Source: Mytilus galloprovincialis
Lineage: Eukaryota > Mollusca > Bivalvia > Mytilida > Mytilidae
Assembly: GCF_965363235.1 (NCBI RefSeq)
Contig: NC_134845.1
Coordinates: 20,214,524-20,278,523, forward strand
Length of the DNA stretch: 64,000 nucleotides
Direction of reading: 5' to 3'
Shown here: positions 62,840 to 64,000 of the stretch, in pieces
How positions within the stretch are numbered: the first letter of the stretch is position 1
How the letters are laid out: each line of letters begins with the position of its first letter
Notes under the pieces: model-generated
The model's input: only the letters and a program-made list of their open reading frames with translations
What the model was told of the DNA's origin: nothing
Database searches by the model: none
Made by a program: the position numbers and the translations under genes

Positions 62840-64000
62840 CTAAAACAATAAGGTGTTCATCAATAATAAATTCAAGTCTGACACACAGCTAAAATTTTCA
62901 GTTTGTAACACAATATAACAAGATAAGAAGCGTAAATGTATGCTATTCGTTAAATCTAACTTTAAGAATTAATTTTAACATGTAAATCACCTTTTACATT
63001 AAAACCAATAAGTTCTCTTCTAATCTGAAATCATACAATGTAATGAGTATTTCCAAGACAGTATCGATTATATTGGACATACATAGCAAAAATATATCGT
63101 TCCTTGTATTTCAAAGTCAATGGTCAATATTATGAAAACAATAACTTATCGTATTATATGGTGAAAAATAATTTCTTTTTGGTGTAGACATGGCAACAAT
63201 CTGCATTTATTTAATACACAATATTTCATAAAGTGGGTAAAAATGTCAAACAGTTTCGTCCAATTGAGAATTTCAAGTCATTAAAGTCATAAAATTTCTG
63301 ACACCTTAGACATGTATCTATTGAGAGGTCCAAACGAATCATACATTTCTGCTCCTTTTTTCATCAAATTGAATTGAAAAAATCGAGGGTTAAATCTTTT
63401 TGAAAAACACTACAAGAATTTCTGGACCCATGGACTTGAACATGTGGACAGTCAAATAGAAAAATGTCATATACAACACGAACAAAACAAAATTGATGTC
63501 GATATAACCCACTTGGAAGGCTATATTATTCTTTCACTATCAAGAATTAAAGTCATATGAAACCTCAAATTAAAAAAACAATATACATATGGGTTTTTTT
63601 TATAACAAAATGGATAGTTTTCATTATTAAACGTATGTACATATACATTTTCTGAAGAAAATTCGTTAATTTGTCCACATTTAGAAGAAGTTTACTTTTT
63701 TGTAATTTCTTGCTTCCAGGAAGCAATTCGTCGACATATTTTCCGTATGCAAAGTGACCTTAGCGTGAACCTTCTCGTAAAAATGCGGTGATCGCAATAC
63801 GCATGGGTCTGTAACTGAAATAAACTATTATCTGATTGTACATGTTAAACACGTGCTAACTATCCATACTTTTTTGTTGATTGTTTACTTTAAGGTGACA
63901 ACCGGTAAACCTCGGAATCAAAACACGGCATTTAATGAGCTGCCATATTTGTTAAAACATAACAGACAGAGAGAAAAACATTGACGAGTATATGATATAT
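62840..64000. other. Non-coding, probably intron of gene B
   Basis: I looked on the minus strand for WSC-like CxC and CQELC blocks and the Y-W-x-G-E-Y block and found none. The expected 5' exons of gene B therefore lie beyond the window. Confidence 0.45.

Overview
This is an AT-rich, intron-rich and very repeat-rich piece of animal nuclear DNA. The host is a bivalve mollusc, most likely a marine mussel (Mytilus or a close relative). I infer this from many copies of mussel-type dispersed repeats, including the family with the core GGCCGTACGGTGACCTATAG and the family with the core GACGCGCGTTTCGTCTAC. The gene content fits: a short-chain-collagen-like C-terminal exon and receptor exons with C-type-lectin-like and WSC domains. 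Spliceosomal exons with GT/AG borders are clear. Bacterial features (operons, ribosome binding sites, CRISPR) are absent.

Layout. 1-7.1 kb is intron or intergenic DNA holding a SINE, a TIR transposon copy and repeats. 7.08-7.54 kb (+) is the last exon of a collagen-C4-like gene. 8.1-14.1 kb holds a MITE, broken reverse-transcriptase fossils and a 640-bp repeat. 14.57-15.88 kb (+) is a broken N-acetyltransferase gene of the NAT16/histidine N-acetyltransferase type. 16.4-46.6 kb (-) is the main gene. I read 17 exons whose phases fit together into a predicted 816-residue type I membrane protein. Its order is signal peptide, two tandem modules, stalk, membrane segment and a 65-residue cytoplasmic tail. 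Each module is a C-type-lectin-like domain interrupted by a WSC domain, followed by a second C-type-lectin-like domain. The introns hold a 24-bp minisatellite, a 1.1-kb tandem duplication and several DNA transposons. 46.7-56 kb is repeat-rich DNA with no gene I can support. 56.06-62.84 kb (-) is the 3' half of a tandem paralogue with the same domain order; its 5' exons lie beyond the window.

How the parts work together. Genes A and B are tandem duplicates on the same strand and look like cell-surface glycan receptors: lectin-like folds plus a carbohydrate-binding WSC domain outside, one membrane helix, a basic stop-transfer and a conserved tail. A function in recognising microbes or glycans is inferred from the domains, not shown. 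The most notable points are the WSC domain placed inside a lectin-like domain, the tandem repeat of that composite module in one reading frame, and a possible secreted short form ending at 35.05 kb. Gene models were read by eye. Exon borders rest on splice consensus, phase agreement and similarity between the paralogous copies inside this window.
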